From: Dorea longicatena
GTDB lineage: Bacteria; Bacillota; Clostridia; Lachnospirales; Lachnospiraceae
Direction of reading: 5' to 3'
Assembly: GCF_025150085.1 (NCBI RefSeq)
Contig: NZ_CP102280.1
Coordinates: 2,855,964-2,919,963, forward strand
DNA length: 64,000 bases
Part shown: positions 37,084 to 46,213 of the stretch, piece by piece
Layout of the letters: each line of letters begins with the position of its first letter
Position numbering within the stretch: position 1 is the first letter of the stretch
Notes under the pieces: model-generated
Seen by the model: only the letters and a program-made list of their open reading frames with translations
Told to the model about the DNA's origin: nothing
Databases searched by the model: none
Made by a program: the position numbers and the translations under genes

Positions 37084-37128
37084 AGGGAAGCTGTGATACA
37101 CATCCATATACCACAACTTCCCTATATT
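37084..37128 (+). terminator. Intrinsic terminator
   Basis: AGGGAAG...TGTG pairs with CACA...CTTCCCT, followed by a T-rich tract. It serves the remnant ending at 37021. Confidence 0.65.
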
Positions 37129-37145
37129 TTCATCTTCATTTAATT

Positions 37146-37243
37146 TTAATCAATTGTCCATTTAAGCAGCTGTTCTTTCACCTTTTCAAATATCTGCATT
37201 ACAACTACTAACACAATTACCATAAAGATAAATCCAACCCAGG
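37146..37243 (-). pseudogene. 3' end of a membrane protein gene
   Basis: The minus strand encodes TWVGFIFMVIVLVVVMQIFE followed by KVKEQLLKWTID and TAA. This is a final membrane helix with a basic tail. The frame is cut at the border with the ImmA/IrrE fragment. The family is unknown. Confidence 0.4.
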
Positions 37244-37244
37244 T

Positions 37245-37496
37245 ATGCAAGATGATACACTCTACAATATGACGGATAATACAGAATACCAGGCCAATCT
37301 GTTTGCTGCCGATCTGCTGATTGAAGATGAGGAAATCGAAGATATGGTTCAGAACGAGGACCTGGATTATTTCGGACTCTGCAGCTCTTTGAATGCGACT
37401 CCGGAACTCATGAGCTTTAAACTATACAGCCTGACAAAACGAGGCCAGGCTTACCATATGCCGATGGAGATACAGAGTAATTTCCTGGCGAAATAA
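37245..37496 (+). pseudogene. C-terminal fragment of an ImmA/IrrE-family metallopeptidase
   Basis: Eighty-three codons contain NLFAADLLIEDEEIEDMV and SLNATPELMSFKLYSLTKRG, the C-terminal third of ImmA/IrrE proteins. These often cleave phage or ICE repressors. The HExxH zinc site would lie upstream and is missing. There is no good ribosome-binding site. It suggests a former mobile-element regulatory module. Confidence 0.65.
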
Positions 37497-37503
37497 AGTA
37501 AAT

Positions 37504-37546
37504 AAAGATCCTGTTCTATATATCATAGTATGAACAGGATCTTTTT
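37504..37546 (+). terminator. Intrinsic terminator
   Basis: AAAGATCCTGTTC pairs with GAACAGGATCTTT and is followed by T-residues, just after the ImmA/IrrE fragment. Confidence 0.85.
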
Positions 37547-37673
37547 ATAATGATTTATTTTCTATCTAAAATTTTATTAAACCGACTAAAGACTCCATAG
37601 TTTGTGTGTTTGACTTACTGTTTATATCTATCTTCTCCTAAATATTTTTCTAGTCATTGCAATATAAAATTGC

Positions 37674-38246
37674 TTATACAGTCTCTCCCTTAAGAGTCCT
37701 GGTATTCTGGATAATATACAGAGCGACCGATATGACCATCATTATAGCGCACAAACCAATCAACAGATCTGATACCATAGGTGTAATGTGGAACCATATA
37801 ATATGCACCGCTGCAGTTCCATATAATAAAAAGGTTACTATCTTTCCATGCCAGTCTGCACCGTGTACTTTTCCTGTCTTTCGTATCACAAGACATCCAC
37901 TGACTGCCATATACAGCTCCTTACCTGCCATTATTACGATTAAAAGAAGCATATGCGGAAACCGAGTAAACAGACAGATTAACATCGCTGCCTGTGTCAG
38001 CTTATCGGCCACCGGATCAAGTATTTTTCCCAAATTACTAATCATATGGAATCTTCTTGCGATATATCCATCAGCAAGATCCGTAAGACCAGACAGCAAT
38101 AAGATTTCTCCAGCTAACAGAGGATTTTTCTTTACACAATAGCTCCATATAATTACCGGAATCAGGCAAAGCCGAAAAAAAGAAAGAAGATTAGGAACCG
38201 TAATAATTCTATTCAAATTTTCTTCCTGATTCACTTCACTCTGCAT
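37674..38246 (-). CDS. CDP-alcohol phosphatidyltransferase family protein
   Basis: I set the start at ATG 38246 (MQSEVNQEENLNR), with GAGG upstream; a longer frame reaches 38300 but lies inside the FUSC gene. The 190-residue membrane protein contains the full motif D-x2-D-G-x2-A-R-x9-G-x3-D-x3-D (LADGYIARRFHMISNLGKIL, then DPVADK). It is of the PgsA or Cls_cap type and would join CDP-diacylglycerol to glycerol-phosphate or phosphatidylglycerol. It overlaps the FUSC gene and lies in an operon with a phospholipase D-like synthase, which supports a role in anionic lipid synthesis. Confidence 0.85.
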   Translation of the reverse strand: MQSEVNQEENLNRIITVPNLLSFFRLCLIPVIIWSYCVKKNPLLAGEILLLSGLTDLADGYIARRFHMISNLGKILDPVADKLTQAAMLICLFTRFPHMLLLIVIMAGKELYMAVSGCLVIRKTGKVHGADWHGKIVTFLLYGTAAVHIIWFHITPMVSDLLIGLCAIMMVISVALYIIQNTRTLKGETV

Positions 38247-39300
38247 GTACGGTCGCCTCACTTTCCTTTTTTTTTGACATAAACCAATAAAATATAACAC
38301 AAAATGCTAATGCAAACACAACACCAAAAACATTTTGAATCACTCTAAGACTAACCGCTCCTTGTAGTCCATAAGTCTCTGCAGCAATGGCTAAAGCACC
38401 AAATGTGTTAAATACTGCCTGCCAGCCATATTGTGCTGAAAGTCCTACACCGATTCCACCAAGAATTCCTATATATGCATAGATTGACGAAGGAAGCAGA
38501 AAATATAATACTGTAAAACATATAACACCTGCAATATTTCCGACAATCCTTTTACGGACTCTGTAGTGCATATCTTCCATAAATGGCAAAATCGCGGACA
38601 TGGCCGCAATACCAGCCCACATTGCACGTGGCATATTACAAAGTTCTGCAATGCAAAGGACAATCGGTACGCATAAAATCTGACATATCTGCCATTTTGT
38701 TCTGGAAGAAGTGATATCAAATTCTTGTATCAGATCTTTCAGATTTCTTTTATAAGTTCTGTTTTTATGATTTCGATAAAATACGAAGCAGGTAAGTGCT
38801 GCACCTAAAGCCATTCCGACTAATCGCATCTGATAGCTTTTTCCCGTAACATCATAACCATATAGCAGCAGATACCCAAGAACCAATGTAGATTGATTAA
38901 ACATGAATGGATTATGGCATCCGAACAGAATCAACACAGCCAGTGTCGCAATATTTAACAGCATTCCCAATACCGGTGAAAACTGATTTGCTAAATGCGG
39001 ACATACAGTCATAATTACAAAGAACAAAGCCAAAAGCATCGTAGATTGTCCGGTGTGGATCCCCAGATCCGCATTCCGAAATACCATAAGGCATAATAAA
39101 ACTACTACACCCACAATACTATTCTCATTTCCAAATAAGATACTGAAAATAGTAACAAATAAAAAACAAAATGCCATTGTAACAGCTATCTTTACCAAAT
39201 ATACCAGTATATGATATGATTTTTCTTTCACTGTTTCACTCTTTTTCAACAGATTTTTAGAACCTGCCTGATTTAACTGCAATTCCTGATAAAATGTCAT
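38236..39300 (-). CDS. FUSC family membrane protein
   Basis: The 354-residue protein has two blocks of helices (about 33-180 and 205-345) separated by a basic cytoplasmic loop, the layout of FUSC/aromatic-acid exporter-like proteins. LCNMPRAMWAGIAAMSAILP and HYRVRKRIVGNIAGVI carry the conserved region. The substrate is unknown. It lies 31 nt after the histidine kinase gene and overlaps the phosphatidyltransferase gene, so it is co-transcribed with lipid genes. Confidence 0.75.
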   Translation of the reverse strand: MTFYQELQLNQAGSKNLLKKSETVKEKSYHILVYLVKIAVTMAFCFLFVTIFSILFGNENSIVGVVVLLCLMVFRNADLGIHTGQSTMLLALFFVIMTVCPHLANQFSPVLGMLLNIATLAVLILFGCHNPFMFNQSTLVLGYLLLYGYDVTGKSYQMRLVGMALGAALTCFVFYRNHKNRTYKRNLKDLIQEFDITSSRTKWQICQILCVPIVLCIAELCNMPRAMWAGIAAMSAILPFMEDMHYRVRKRIVGNIAGVICFTVLYFLLPSSIYAYIGILGGIGVGLSAQYGWQAVFNTFGALAIAAETYGLQGAVSLRVIQNVFGVVFALAFCVIFYWFMSKKKESEATVHAE

Positions 39301-39331
39301 GTAATTCCTCCTCTATCTGTTTTTCTTAAAC

Positions 39332-40375
39332 TTATATGGCCTCATCTTTCTGCTTTGGCAGCTCTATAACAAATCTGCATCCACCATATTCACGGTTTTC
39401 TGCTTTGATTGTTCCTCCGGCACTATCTACAATCCGTTTTACAAGTGCAAGACCTAGGCCATTTCCTTCTGCTTTATGAGATCCATCTACCTGATAGAAC
39501 TTGTCAAATATTCTGGATTTTACATCATCCTCTATTCCTGGTCCTTCATCTTCCAGAATGAACTTAACAGAATCCTGTTCTTGTTTCAGAAACATCGTAA
39601 TTGTCCCCTTTGAAGGGCTGAACTTAATCGCATTATCCAAAAGATTTATCCAGATATGCATAAAAAGTCCTTCATTCCCAGTATATTTAACTTCCTCCAA
39701 TTCTACCTGAAAACCAATTTCTTTTTCTGTCCATTTTGTTTCCAATGAAAGAAATGCCTGGCGGATTTGTTCATCCAGACGATATTCTGTTTTTTTCATT
39801 GGTATATTCTGATTCTCTAACTTGGATAACAGCAAAATATTACCAACCAATCCGGAAAGTCTTTGGGTGTTAAATAAGATTTTTTCTACATATTCCTCTT
39901 GATCCGGAGACAGTTCTTCTCCCTGAAGCAGCATTGTATATCCTTCAATGGCATTAATCGGGGTCTTAAACTCATGAGAAACATTAGATACAAAATCCAT
40001 CTGCAGCACCTCTGTTGCACGAAGTTCTTTTGTCATAACATTAAAACTTTGATAAGATTCTCCAACTTCTGCTATACGGCTGTTCGTTTCCAAATGCTGT
40101 TCAAAATCTCCCTGAGAAACTTCCTTCATTGCTTTACTAAGTCTGGTAATTGGTTCCAGTAACTTTGCATTGATAAAGGAAGTGATCAGCCCTGCAATCA
40201 ATGTATTGAAAATCAAAAGCCAGCCAAGCACAGGTATGCTGCCCGGCAGATTAAAAAAATGATTCAAAAAAGCAAATAATAAAGCAGATATGACTGTTGA
40301 AAATACAAGTGCCAGCCAGATTGCACCAGTCAGACAGGATCGGATCCGCAATCCTTTTTCTTTCTTTTGTTCCAT
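39332..40375 (-). CDS. Two-component sensor histidine kinase
   Basis: The 347-residue kinase has two close membrane helices (about 15-37 and 48-70) with almost no external loop, so it likely senses through the membrane. A HAMP domain is followed by His134 in FVSNVSHEFKTPINAI and an ATPase domain (NLLDNAIKF, DEGPGI, GNGLGLALV). It overlaps the regulator gene by 1 nt (TAATG). Its position between lipid genes suggests it monitors envelope condition; the signal is not known. Confidence 0.9.
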   Translation of the reverse strand: MEQKKEKGLRIRSCLTGAIWLALVFSTVISALLFAFLNHFFNLPGSIPVLGWLLIFNTLIAGLITSFINAKLLEPITRLSKAMKEVSQGDFEQHLETNSRIAEVGESYQSFNVMTKELRATEVLQMDFVSNVSHEFKTPINAIEGYTMLLQGEELSPDQEEYVEKILFNTQRLSGLVGNILLLSKLENQNIPMKKTEYRLDEQIRQAFLSLETKWTEKEIGFQVELEEVKYTGNEGLFMHIWINLLDNAIKFSPSKGTITMFLKQEQDSVKFILEDEGPGIEDDVKSRIFDKFYQVDGSHKAEGNGLGLALVKRIVDSAGGTIKAENREYGGCRFVIELPKQKDEAI

Positions 40376-41046
40376 TATTTTTTCACCACCTTGTATCCAA
40401 TTCCACGCATTGTTACGATTTCAAAATCAGGGTTATCTTTAAAACGCTCTCTGATTCTTCCTATATGTACCTCTATCGTATGTGGGTCTGCCTCCGTCTC
40501 GTATCCCCATACTTCATCCATCAACTGTTGTTTTGTAAATGTTCTGCCTGGCGAAGCTGCAAGCTTATATAAAAGCAGGAATTCTTTTTTAGGCAAAACA
40601 AGACTTTCCTTATCAGTTGTAACCGTCATTGCATCATAATCAAACTCTGTTGAACCGATCACAATTTTGTGTTCATTCAGTATCTGTGCACGGCGAAGCA
40701 GTGCTCCGACTCTTAAAACCATTTCATTCACATTTACCGGTTTTACCATATAATCGTCACTTCCCGAAAGAAATCCCTGGCGCATATCATCAAAGGAACC
40801 TTTCGCAGTGATCATAAGCACTGGTATCTGATATCCTGCTGAACGAAGTTCTGACACCAGTTCATAGCCATCCATAACCGGCATCATAATATCAGAAATG
40901 ATCAGATCAATATATTCCTTATCCAATACTTCTAATGCCTGTGCTCCATCCGATGCACTTTTGACTTGATATCCATTCTTCTCAAGCACTTTTTGGAATA
41001 GCTGGCTTAATTCTTTATCATCTTCTACAATCAATATTTGAAACAC
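40375..41046 (-). CDS. OmpR/PhoB-family response regulator
   Basis: The start is taken as GTG 41046 (FQILIVEDDKELSQ), 9 nt after AAGGAGG; an ATG at 41085 would overlap the upstream gene. The receiver has Asp52 (ISDIMMPVMDG) and the winged helix has EFLLLYKLAASPGRTFTKQQ and HIGRIRERFK. It is paired with the kinase downstream and likely acts on this operon, whose promoter carries an 11-nt phased direct repeat. Confidence 0.9.
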   Translation of the reverse strand: MFQILIVEDDKELSQLFQKVLEKNGYQVKSASDGAQALEVLDKEYIDLIISDIMMPVMDGYELVSELRSAGYQIPVLMITAKGSFDDMRQGFLSGSDDYMVKPVNVNEMVLRVGALLRRAQILNEHKIVIGSTEFDYDAMTVTTDKESLVLPKKEFLLLYKLAASPGRTFTKQQLMDEVWGYETEADPHTIEVHIGRIRERFKDNPDFEIVTMRGIGYKVVKK

Positions 41047-41063
41047 GTTTTTCTTCCTCCTTA

Positions 41064-42497
41064 TTAAAACAGATACCTTGCCCATCCAAGCAGATGCTGT
41101 ACCAAAAATATTTTTCTCTGACGTTTCTTTGTTAATTCGATTGGCTCTACATGATATGGATCATTATAAGTTCCGCCTTCTAATATCTGGCGGGACACTT
41201 TTTCATATTCCATCATGCCCTCTTCCAACTGTTTATTAATATCTTTACTGCGAATTACAAGCATCAGTTCCGTATCCAGATATGCACTTCTCATGTCCAT
41301 ATTAAAGGAACCGATTACAGACAGATCATCGTCAATGAGAATACTTTTTCCGTGGTATGAATAACCGCCTTCATATTCCCAGATATTAATTCCTGTACTT
41401 AAGATTCTATTTCTGTTTTTCGCATAATCGGCAGCCCCAAATGGATTCCCATTATTCGCAACTGAATTTGTCATGATAGAAAAATCTGAAACGTTCTCTG
41501 CAATCTCCTCCCATGTATTATACATCATATCATTACAGATAATATATGGCGTGTGGATCTTCACACGATCTTTTGCATTTTTCATCAATTCTCCCAACTG
41601 ATACCACACTACTGGTTCTTTGGAACCTGTGTGAATAGGATTTGACACTAATGTAATCTTTTCTGTCTCAAAAGTTTCGTCCGTATAATCGGTCTCGCAG
41701 ATTCTTTCCTTATTCTCTTCAAAATATTTCTGATAGCTGTTCTGCAGCTCTAAAACTGCGTTCTTTACAGATTTTCTATTTGCCAGTTTTTTATTGTTAT
41801 GAAAATAACCACTGTCTTCCTGATTCCATATGGTTTCAAAATACTCTGACAACTGGTTAACTGAATTTTCTTTCTCAGGTTCATCGCAAACCACTAACAC
41901 GTCTCTGTCATAGTTCTTATGTCCCGGAAAATCACCCAGGAAATAATTATATGTATTTCTTCCCCCAAGAATATATCTCTTTCCATCTGCAATCAAATAT
42001 TTATCATGCATTCTACCCATCATTTTCCACGGTTTCAACGGATTGGCCTTATTATACAGTTTAATTTCAACATTCTCATGGGAAGATAATCCATAGAAAT
42101 ACGGATTTCCTTCCATATCAATCCAGCTCTCCATTCCATCTACTAACAGACGAATATGTACACCTCTGTCTGCCGCATCATGCAGTGCTCCTAAAATCAA
42201 TTTTCCACTTTCATCGGATTGAAATGCAAAAGTAGAAAGAATAATTTCCTTTTTTGCATTCTTGATCAAACGCACTCTTTGTAAAAGCGCTTCTGGATTC
42301 TTTTCTATGATTACTGCCCGTTCTGTATTTTCACTGCATTCGTTCCATGACCCATTTTTTGTTTCTTTTTTGGTTGTATTGGACACTTCCGGCTGCTTTT
42401 TATATGCAACGCAGATTCCGAGCAATTCATAAAAAGCCACACATAAAAAAATTGCCAGTATAACAAGAAGGATTTTACATATTTTATGCTTTTTCAT
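41064..42497 (-). CDS. Phospholipase D-like synthase (cardiolipin synthase-like)
   Basis: The 477-residue protein has one N-terminal membrane helix and two HKD motifs: MHDKYLIADGKRYILGGRN and YHGKSILIDDDLSVIGSFN. It belongs to the PLD superfamily of lipid synthases and hydrolases, in a branch with a long spacer between the two sites. It should join or exchange phospholipid headgroups at the membrane. It is the first gene of the lower lipid operon, and a two-component system follows 18 nt later. Confidence 0.83.
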   Translation of the reverse strand: MKKHKICKILLVILAIFLCVAFYELLGICVAYKKQPEVSNTTKKETKNGSWNECSENTERAVIIEKNPEALLQRVRLIKNAKKEIILSTFAFQSDESGKLILGALHDAADRGVHIRLLVDGMESWIDMEGNPYFYGLSSHENVEIKLYNKANPLKPWKMMGRMHDKYLIADGKRYILGGRNTYNYFLGDFPGHKNYDRDVLVVCDEPEKENSVNQLSEYFETIWNQEDSGYFHNNKKLANRKSVKNAVLELQNSYQKYFEENKERICETDYTDETFETEKITLVSNPIHTGSKEPVVWYQLGELMKNAKDRVKIHTPYIICNDMMYNTWEEIAENVSDFSIMTNSVANNGNPFGAADYAKNRNRILSTGINIWEYEGGYSYHGKSILIDDDLSVIGSFNMDMRSAYLDTELMLVIRSKDINKQLEEGMMEYEKVSRQILEGGTYNDPYHVEPIELTKKRQRKIFLVQHLLGWARYLF

Positions 42498-42528
42498 TGT
42501 ACATCACCTGCTTCCTTTTTATTTCATA

Positions 42529-42565
42529 CTTATACAATACAAAGTCAATCTCAATTTAACCTCAA
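42529..42565 (-). promoter_or_regulatory. Promoter and phased direct repeat of the PLD-TCS-FUSC operon
   Basis: On the minus strand TTGAG occurs at 42565-42561 and 42554-42550, 11 nt apart, upstream of a TATAAG -10 at 42534-42529. The proximal repeat overlaps the -35 position. This fits binding by the OmpR-type regulator encoded in the same operon. Confidence 0.4.
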
Positions 42566-42582
42566 CAAAATTTATTTTTCAT

Positions 42583-42627
42583 AAAAAAATATGACCGGCT
42601 TCTTTTTAAAGAAACAGTCATATTTTT
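42583..42627. terminator. Hairpin with terminator form
   Basis: AATATGAC and GTCATATT with an inner TTCTTT/AAAGAA pairing give T-runs on both sides. It is the second of two hairpins between the cardiolipin synthase and the PLD operon. Confidence 0.6.
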
Positions 42628-42718
42628 ATTCTAATATATGAAGGAGCTTTTCTTACTCCGTTGTATTAATCACTATCCATGCAAAATCTTCTTTGTACAA
42701 CAGACTGTTAGATATAGC

Positions 42719-42778
42719 AAAAACGGCCTTTCAAAAACAGTTAACTTCTAAATCAACTGTTTTTTGAAAGGTCGTTTC
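42719..42778 (-). terminator. Intrinsic terminator of the cardiolipin synthase operon
   Basis: A long stem (about 21 bp with few mismatches; AACTGTTTTTTGAAAGG and its partner) is followed on the minus strand by T-residues, just after the stop at 42788. Confidence 0.8.
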
Positions 42779-42787
42779 ATCAGATTC

Positions 42788-44347
42788 TTATAGCAATCCA
42801 GCAAATAATCTCATAAATAATTGTCCCAGTCGCAAATATGCACTTCGTCCGGTTTGATATTGGTCTGTCACATCACGACATTCTCCCATCGTTCTTATCA
42901 GATCATTTTTTATTTCCACAACTGCCTGACAATCTGCCATAAAACAGCCGTTTTCAAAATGGTGATATAAACTTCGATAATCCAGATTAATTGTTCCACA
43001 AGTTGCCATACAGTCATCTGCCACACTCATTTTTGCATGACAGAAACCAGGAGTCCACTCATAAACACGAACACCATGTTTAACTAATCCATGATAAAAA
43101 GAACGAGTTATATTATAAATGAATTTTTTATCAGGGATACCAGGTGTGATAATTCTTACGTCTACCCCTCGCTTAGCAGCCAGACATAACGCATGCGTCA
43201 TTTCATCTGTTATGATTAGATATGGAGTCATAAACCAACAATATTTTTCAGCTTTATTTATCATACTGATATAAACTTCTTCTCCTACTTGCTCATTATC
43301 CATAGGGCTGTCTGCATAAGGTTGAACAAACCCAGTTTGCTGTGCCGCATAATCATAGTGGAAAAGGTATTTACTAAAATCAGAATCATTAGCATCCTTA
43401 TCACTTACTGCATTCCACATTTCCAAAAATGTCACCGTAAGCGACTGAACAGCATCTCCTTCTAAACGAATACCTGTATCTTTCCACTGTCCATACGGGT
43501 GTGTGTAATTAAAATATTCGTTTGCTAGATTATATCCACCTGTAAATCCGACTTTTCCATCAATAACTGTTATTTTTCTATGATCACGATTGTTCAAAAA
43601 CAGATTTAAACCTGGCATAAACGGATTGAATACACGGCAATGAATTCCTATTGCTTCCATCTTTTTCACAAAATCTGTGTTAATAAAGCCTATAGAACCC
43701 ATATCATCGTAGAATACTCTAACTTCCACACCTGCTTTTACTCGCTCTTCCAGAACATCTTGAATCTTATGCCATGCTTCAGCGTCTTCTATCGCATGAT
43801 ATTCCATAAAGATAAACTTCTGTGCTTTCTCCAAATCCTTAAGCTGTGCCTCTAATCCTTTCACTGCTTCATCAAAATACACAATATCCGTATTCTGATA
43901 GATTGGATACTGCGAATTTCTTTGTATGTAACTTGCTATATTTCCTGCTTTCGGAATTTTTTCTTTTATTTTGCTCAAACACTCCTGACTGTCCGGAAGC
44001 ATTGGTAACAATTTGCTATCAATTTCTGCATATCGCTCACGCATTTTATGTGTGCCACCATTCAAACCAATCAACAAATACAGGCCTACACCCATAATTG
44101 GGAAAATTAGAATTAAGATGACCCAAGGCATTTTCATAGAGGATGTCTTATTTGATGCGTACAATCCCAAAACCAAGATCCCACTCAAAATCCTTGTAAA
44201 TAAATTTATGATTTCTGCATATTCATTCAAGCGTGTTACGATAGTAATAATAAAAATCACTTCCAGAAGAATGCAGATTATGGAAAAACACAGCCGTTTT
44301 ACCCCATTTTTTGTTTTTGCTTTGCCCTCTAAAGTATCTTGTTTCAT
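42788..44347 (-). CDS. cls: Cardiolipin synthase
   Basis: The 519-residue enzyme has two N-terminal membrane helices, a PLDc_N segment (WVILILIFPIMGVGLYLLIG) and two HKD motifs: NRDHRKITVIDGKVGFTGGY and HAKMSVADDCMATCGTINLD. It condenses two phosphatidylglycerols to cardiolipin. It lies 35 nt after the RelQ-type gene and so is probably in one transcript with RelQ and the bile salt hydrolase. Length is standard for the family. Confidence 0.92.
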   Translation of the reverse strand: MKQDTLEGKAKTKNGVKRLCFSIICILLEVIFIITIVTRLNEYAEIINLFTRILSGILVLGLYASNKTSSMKMPWVILILIFPIMGVGLYLLIGLNGGTHKMRERYAEIDSKLLPMLPDSQECLSKIKEKIPKAGNIASYIQRNSQYPIYQNTDIVYFDEAVKGLEAQLKDLEKAQKFIFMEYHAIEDAEAWHKIQDVLEERVKAGVEVRVFYDDMGSIGFINTDFVKKMEAIGIHCRVFNPFMPGLNLFLNNRDHRKITVIDGKVGFTGGYNLANEYFNYTHPYGQWKDTGIRLEGDAVQSLTVTFLEMWNAVSDKDANDSDFSKYLFHYDYAAQQTGFVQPYADSPMDNEQVGEEVYISMINKAEKYCWFMTPYLIITDEMTHALCLAAKRGVDVRIITPGIPDKKFIYNITRSFYHGLVKHGVRVYEWTPGFCHAKMSVADDCMATCGTINLDYRSLYHHFENGCFMADCQAVVEIKNDLIRTMGECRDVTDQYQTGRSAYLRLGQLFMRLFAGLL

Positions 44348-44382
44348 ATATATTCCACCTTCCTACTTGCTCAGTTTTCTTC

Positions 44383-45063
44383 CTAAATTTCGTGGAACAT
44401 ACCAATTTTGTCTTTTATTCTCTGCATTTCATTATCTGCTTCAATGATAGCTCTTGCAGAATGAAGTAATTCTTCACTTATCTCATCATAGCCAGGCATT
44501 TCTTCAATTCCTTTTTTATAGCGAAGTTGATGTTCCAATGTTGCCCAGAAATCCATACCATTGGTTCGAATCTGTAATTCTACACGCATAGGTGTTTTAC
44601 CCTTAGCAAAAAATACTGGTATTTCAACAATCATATGATAGCTTCGATAACCATTCGATTTTGGATTTTTTATATAATCTTTTATTTCAATAACTTTAAT
44701 ATCATCCTGTTGGGTAATCAAATCTGATATCATATAAATATCGTCAATAAACGCACAAACTATTCGAACGCCTGCTACATCATTGAGATATGTCTGTATA
44801 TTTTCTGTTGTAAATTCATATCCCATCTTCTGCAGTTTATCGTAAATACTATTGGGCTGCTTAATTCTTGTTTTTATAAAAGAAATAGGATTTCGATTGT
44901 TCTCAACTGAAAATTCATCATCCAAAACCTCAAGTTTAGTTTGTATCTCCCGAATAGCACAACGATACATCATCATTAAATTATAAAATTTTGTAGCATT
45001 ATTTAAAAACTGTAGTGATTCCGGACTGTTCATCCTGAGTTTTTTTACTTCATCTTTTGTCAT
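44383..45063 (-). CDS. relQ: Small alarmone synthetase (RelQ/YjbM type GTP pyrophosphokinase)
   Basis: The 226-residue protein is a stand-alone RelA/SpoT synthetase domain: GVRIVCAFIDDIYMISDLI, then NGYRSYHMIVEIP and RVELQIRTNGMDFWATLEHQ. No HD hydrolase, TGS or ACT domain is present. It makes ppGpp or pppGpp. It sits between a bile salt hydrolase (38 nt upstream) and cardiolipin synthase (35 nt downstream), a setting that links the alarmone to envelope or bile stress. Confidence 0.9.
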   Translation of the reverse strand: MTKDEVKKLRMNSPESLQFLNNATKFYNLMMMYRCAIREIQTKLEVLDDEFSVENNRNPISFIKTRIKQPNSIYDKLQKMGYEFTTENIQTYLNDVAGVRIVCAFIDDIYMISDLITQQDDIKVIEIKDYIKNPKSNGYRSYHMIVEIPVFFAKGKTPMRVELQIRTNGMDFWATLEHQLRYKKGIEEMPGYDEISEELLHSARAIIEADNEMQRIKDKIGMFHEI

Positions 45064-45101
45064 GGAACTTTCCTTTCTACCTCATCCCTGATTTCAAAAC
45101 A

Positions 45102-46079
45102 TTATTTATTTTGATAGTTGATTCGTTCTCCTTGAATTACTGGATAACAAATCATTTTATCACTATCCAGATTTTCTACATGCATATCTACTGCACTGAT
45201 CTGATGGTTTTCATAAGTATTGTAATAATAAATACCTTTTGTAACATTACAACACGACGTATACAATGTGATTTCATATTTTCCATCCGCTACTTCGCAA
45301 CATCCTCGTTGCTGATCCACAGATCCGAGAATGTGGAAGAATTGGCTAACGCTTTCTTCCTCTGATTCACCTGAAATTGCATTTACCTTTGTAAAAGCTA
45401 CACGTACAAAGCGTGAGGAAGATGAGAGATCTCCCGGAAGACCTAATCCTCCCATACCTCTACTATATGCATCAAGAGCCAAATTTTCGCAGAAAGTATT
45501 TCTGGGCTGTTTAGGAGATAAATACATATAATTATTTAGTTGAAACATCTGCTGTGGAAATGGAGGATTATTCGTAAGCACTCCTACTGGATTGTCATAA
45601 ATATGCAAACCATCTGACATAGATTCTACCGTAATTGACTCATTCTCATCAGAAATGATCCAGTGTAATTGTGCTAATGGTAATTGCTCGCTGAAAGGAG
45701 TATTAACAATATTAATTCGTTCAAGAAGCTCGCGAACTTCAACTAAAGAAGAACACTGACTTAAAATCCACGGAATAAATTCAAACTGTGCAATATTTTC
45801 CACATCTGGCTTAATCGCGGCATAAACAGCATTTCCGACAAAATTCAGTCCTGCCATTGCCACTCCTTTTTCATTCATAGCATCATAATACAAAGGATAA
45901 TCCTCAGCAACATGAGCCATTCCAATAATTGCATAATGATTTTTCATATCGCCAACATGGCGAAAATTAAACGCATAATTACGTGGTGTAATTACTATCT
46001 GATCACCATAAGAGAATTCATAATCGAGGGTTCGTCCAAAGTAAAAATCTTTTGTTTTATAAGTTGCTGCTGTACACAT
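45102..46079 (-). CDS. bsh: Bile salt hydrolase (choloylglycine hydrolase family)
   Basis: The 325-residue N-terminal nucleophile hydrolase begins MCTAATY, with Cys2 exposed after Met removal. Other catalytic positions are Arg16 and Asp19 (FGRTLDYE), Asn79 (AGLNF), Asn170-171 (LTNNPPF) and Arg223 (SSSSRFVR). AGLNF at the substrate loop favours bile salt hydrolase over penicillin V acylase. It frees glycine or taurine from conjugated bile acids in the cytoplasm. A promoter lies 58 nt upstream. Confidence 0.92.
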   Translation of the reverse strand: MCTAATYKTKDFYFGRTLDYEFSYGDQIVITPRNYAFNFRHVGDMKNHYAIIGMAHVAEDYPLYYDAMNEKGVAMAGLNFVGNAVYAAIKPDVENIAQFEFIPWILSQCSSLVEVRELLERINIVNTPFSEQLPLAQLHWIISDENESITVESMSDGLHIYDNPVGVLTNNPPFPQQMFQLNNYMYLSPKQPRNTFCENLALDAYSRGMGGLGLPGDLSSSSRFVRVAFTKVNAISGESEEESVSQFFHILGSVDQQRGCCEVADGKYEITLYTSCCNVTKGIYYYNTYENHQISAVDMHVENLDSDKMICYPVIQGERINYQNK

Positions 46080-46136
46080 GATCGTTTATCCTCCTAAATA
46101 GATTGAAATATGTCAATGAGCTTTTTCTTGAACAAT

Positions 46137-46167
46137 ATTATAGCACAATTCTTTTATTTTGTTCCAA
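46137..46167 (-). promoter_or_regulatory. Extended -10 promoter of the bsh-relQ-cls operon
   Basis: On the minus strand TGCTATAAT (an extended -10; hexamer 46142-46137) follows a TTGGAA at 46167-46162 with a 19-nt spacer. The bsh start is about 58 nt away. Confidence 0.6.
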
Positions 46168-46213
46168 CTTCATACATGATCATAACATGTAAACTTTAAA
46201 CTATTTTCCTAGA

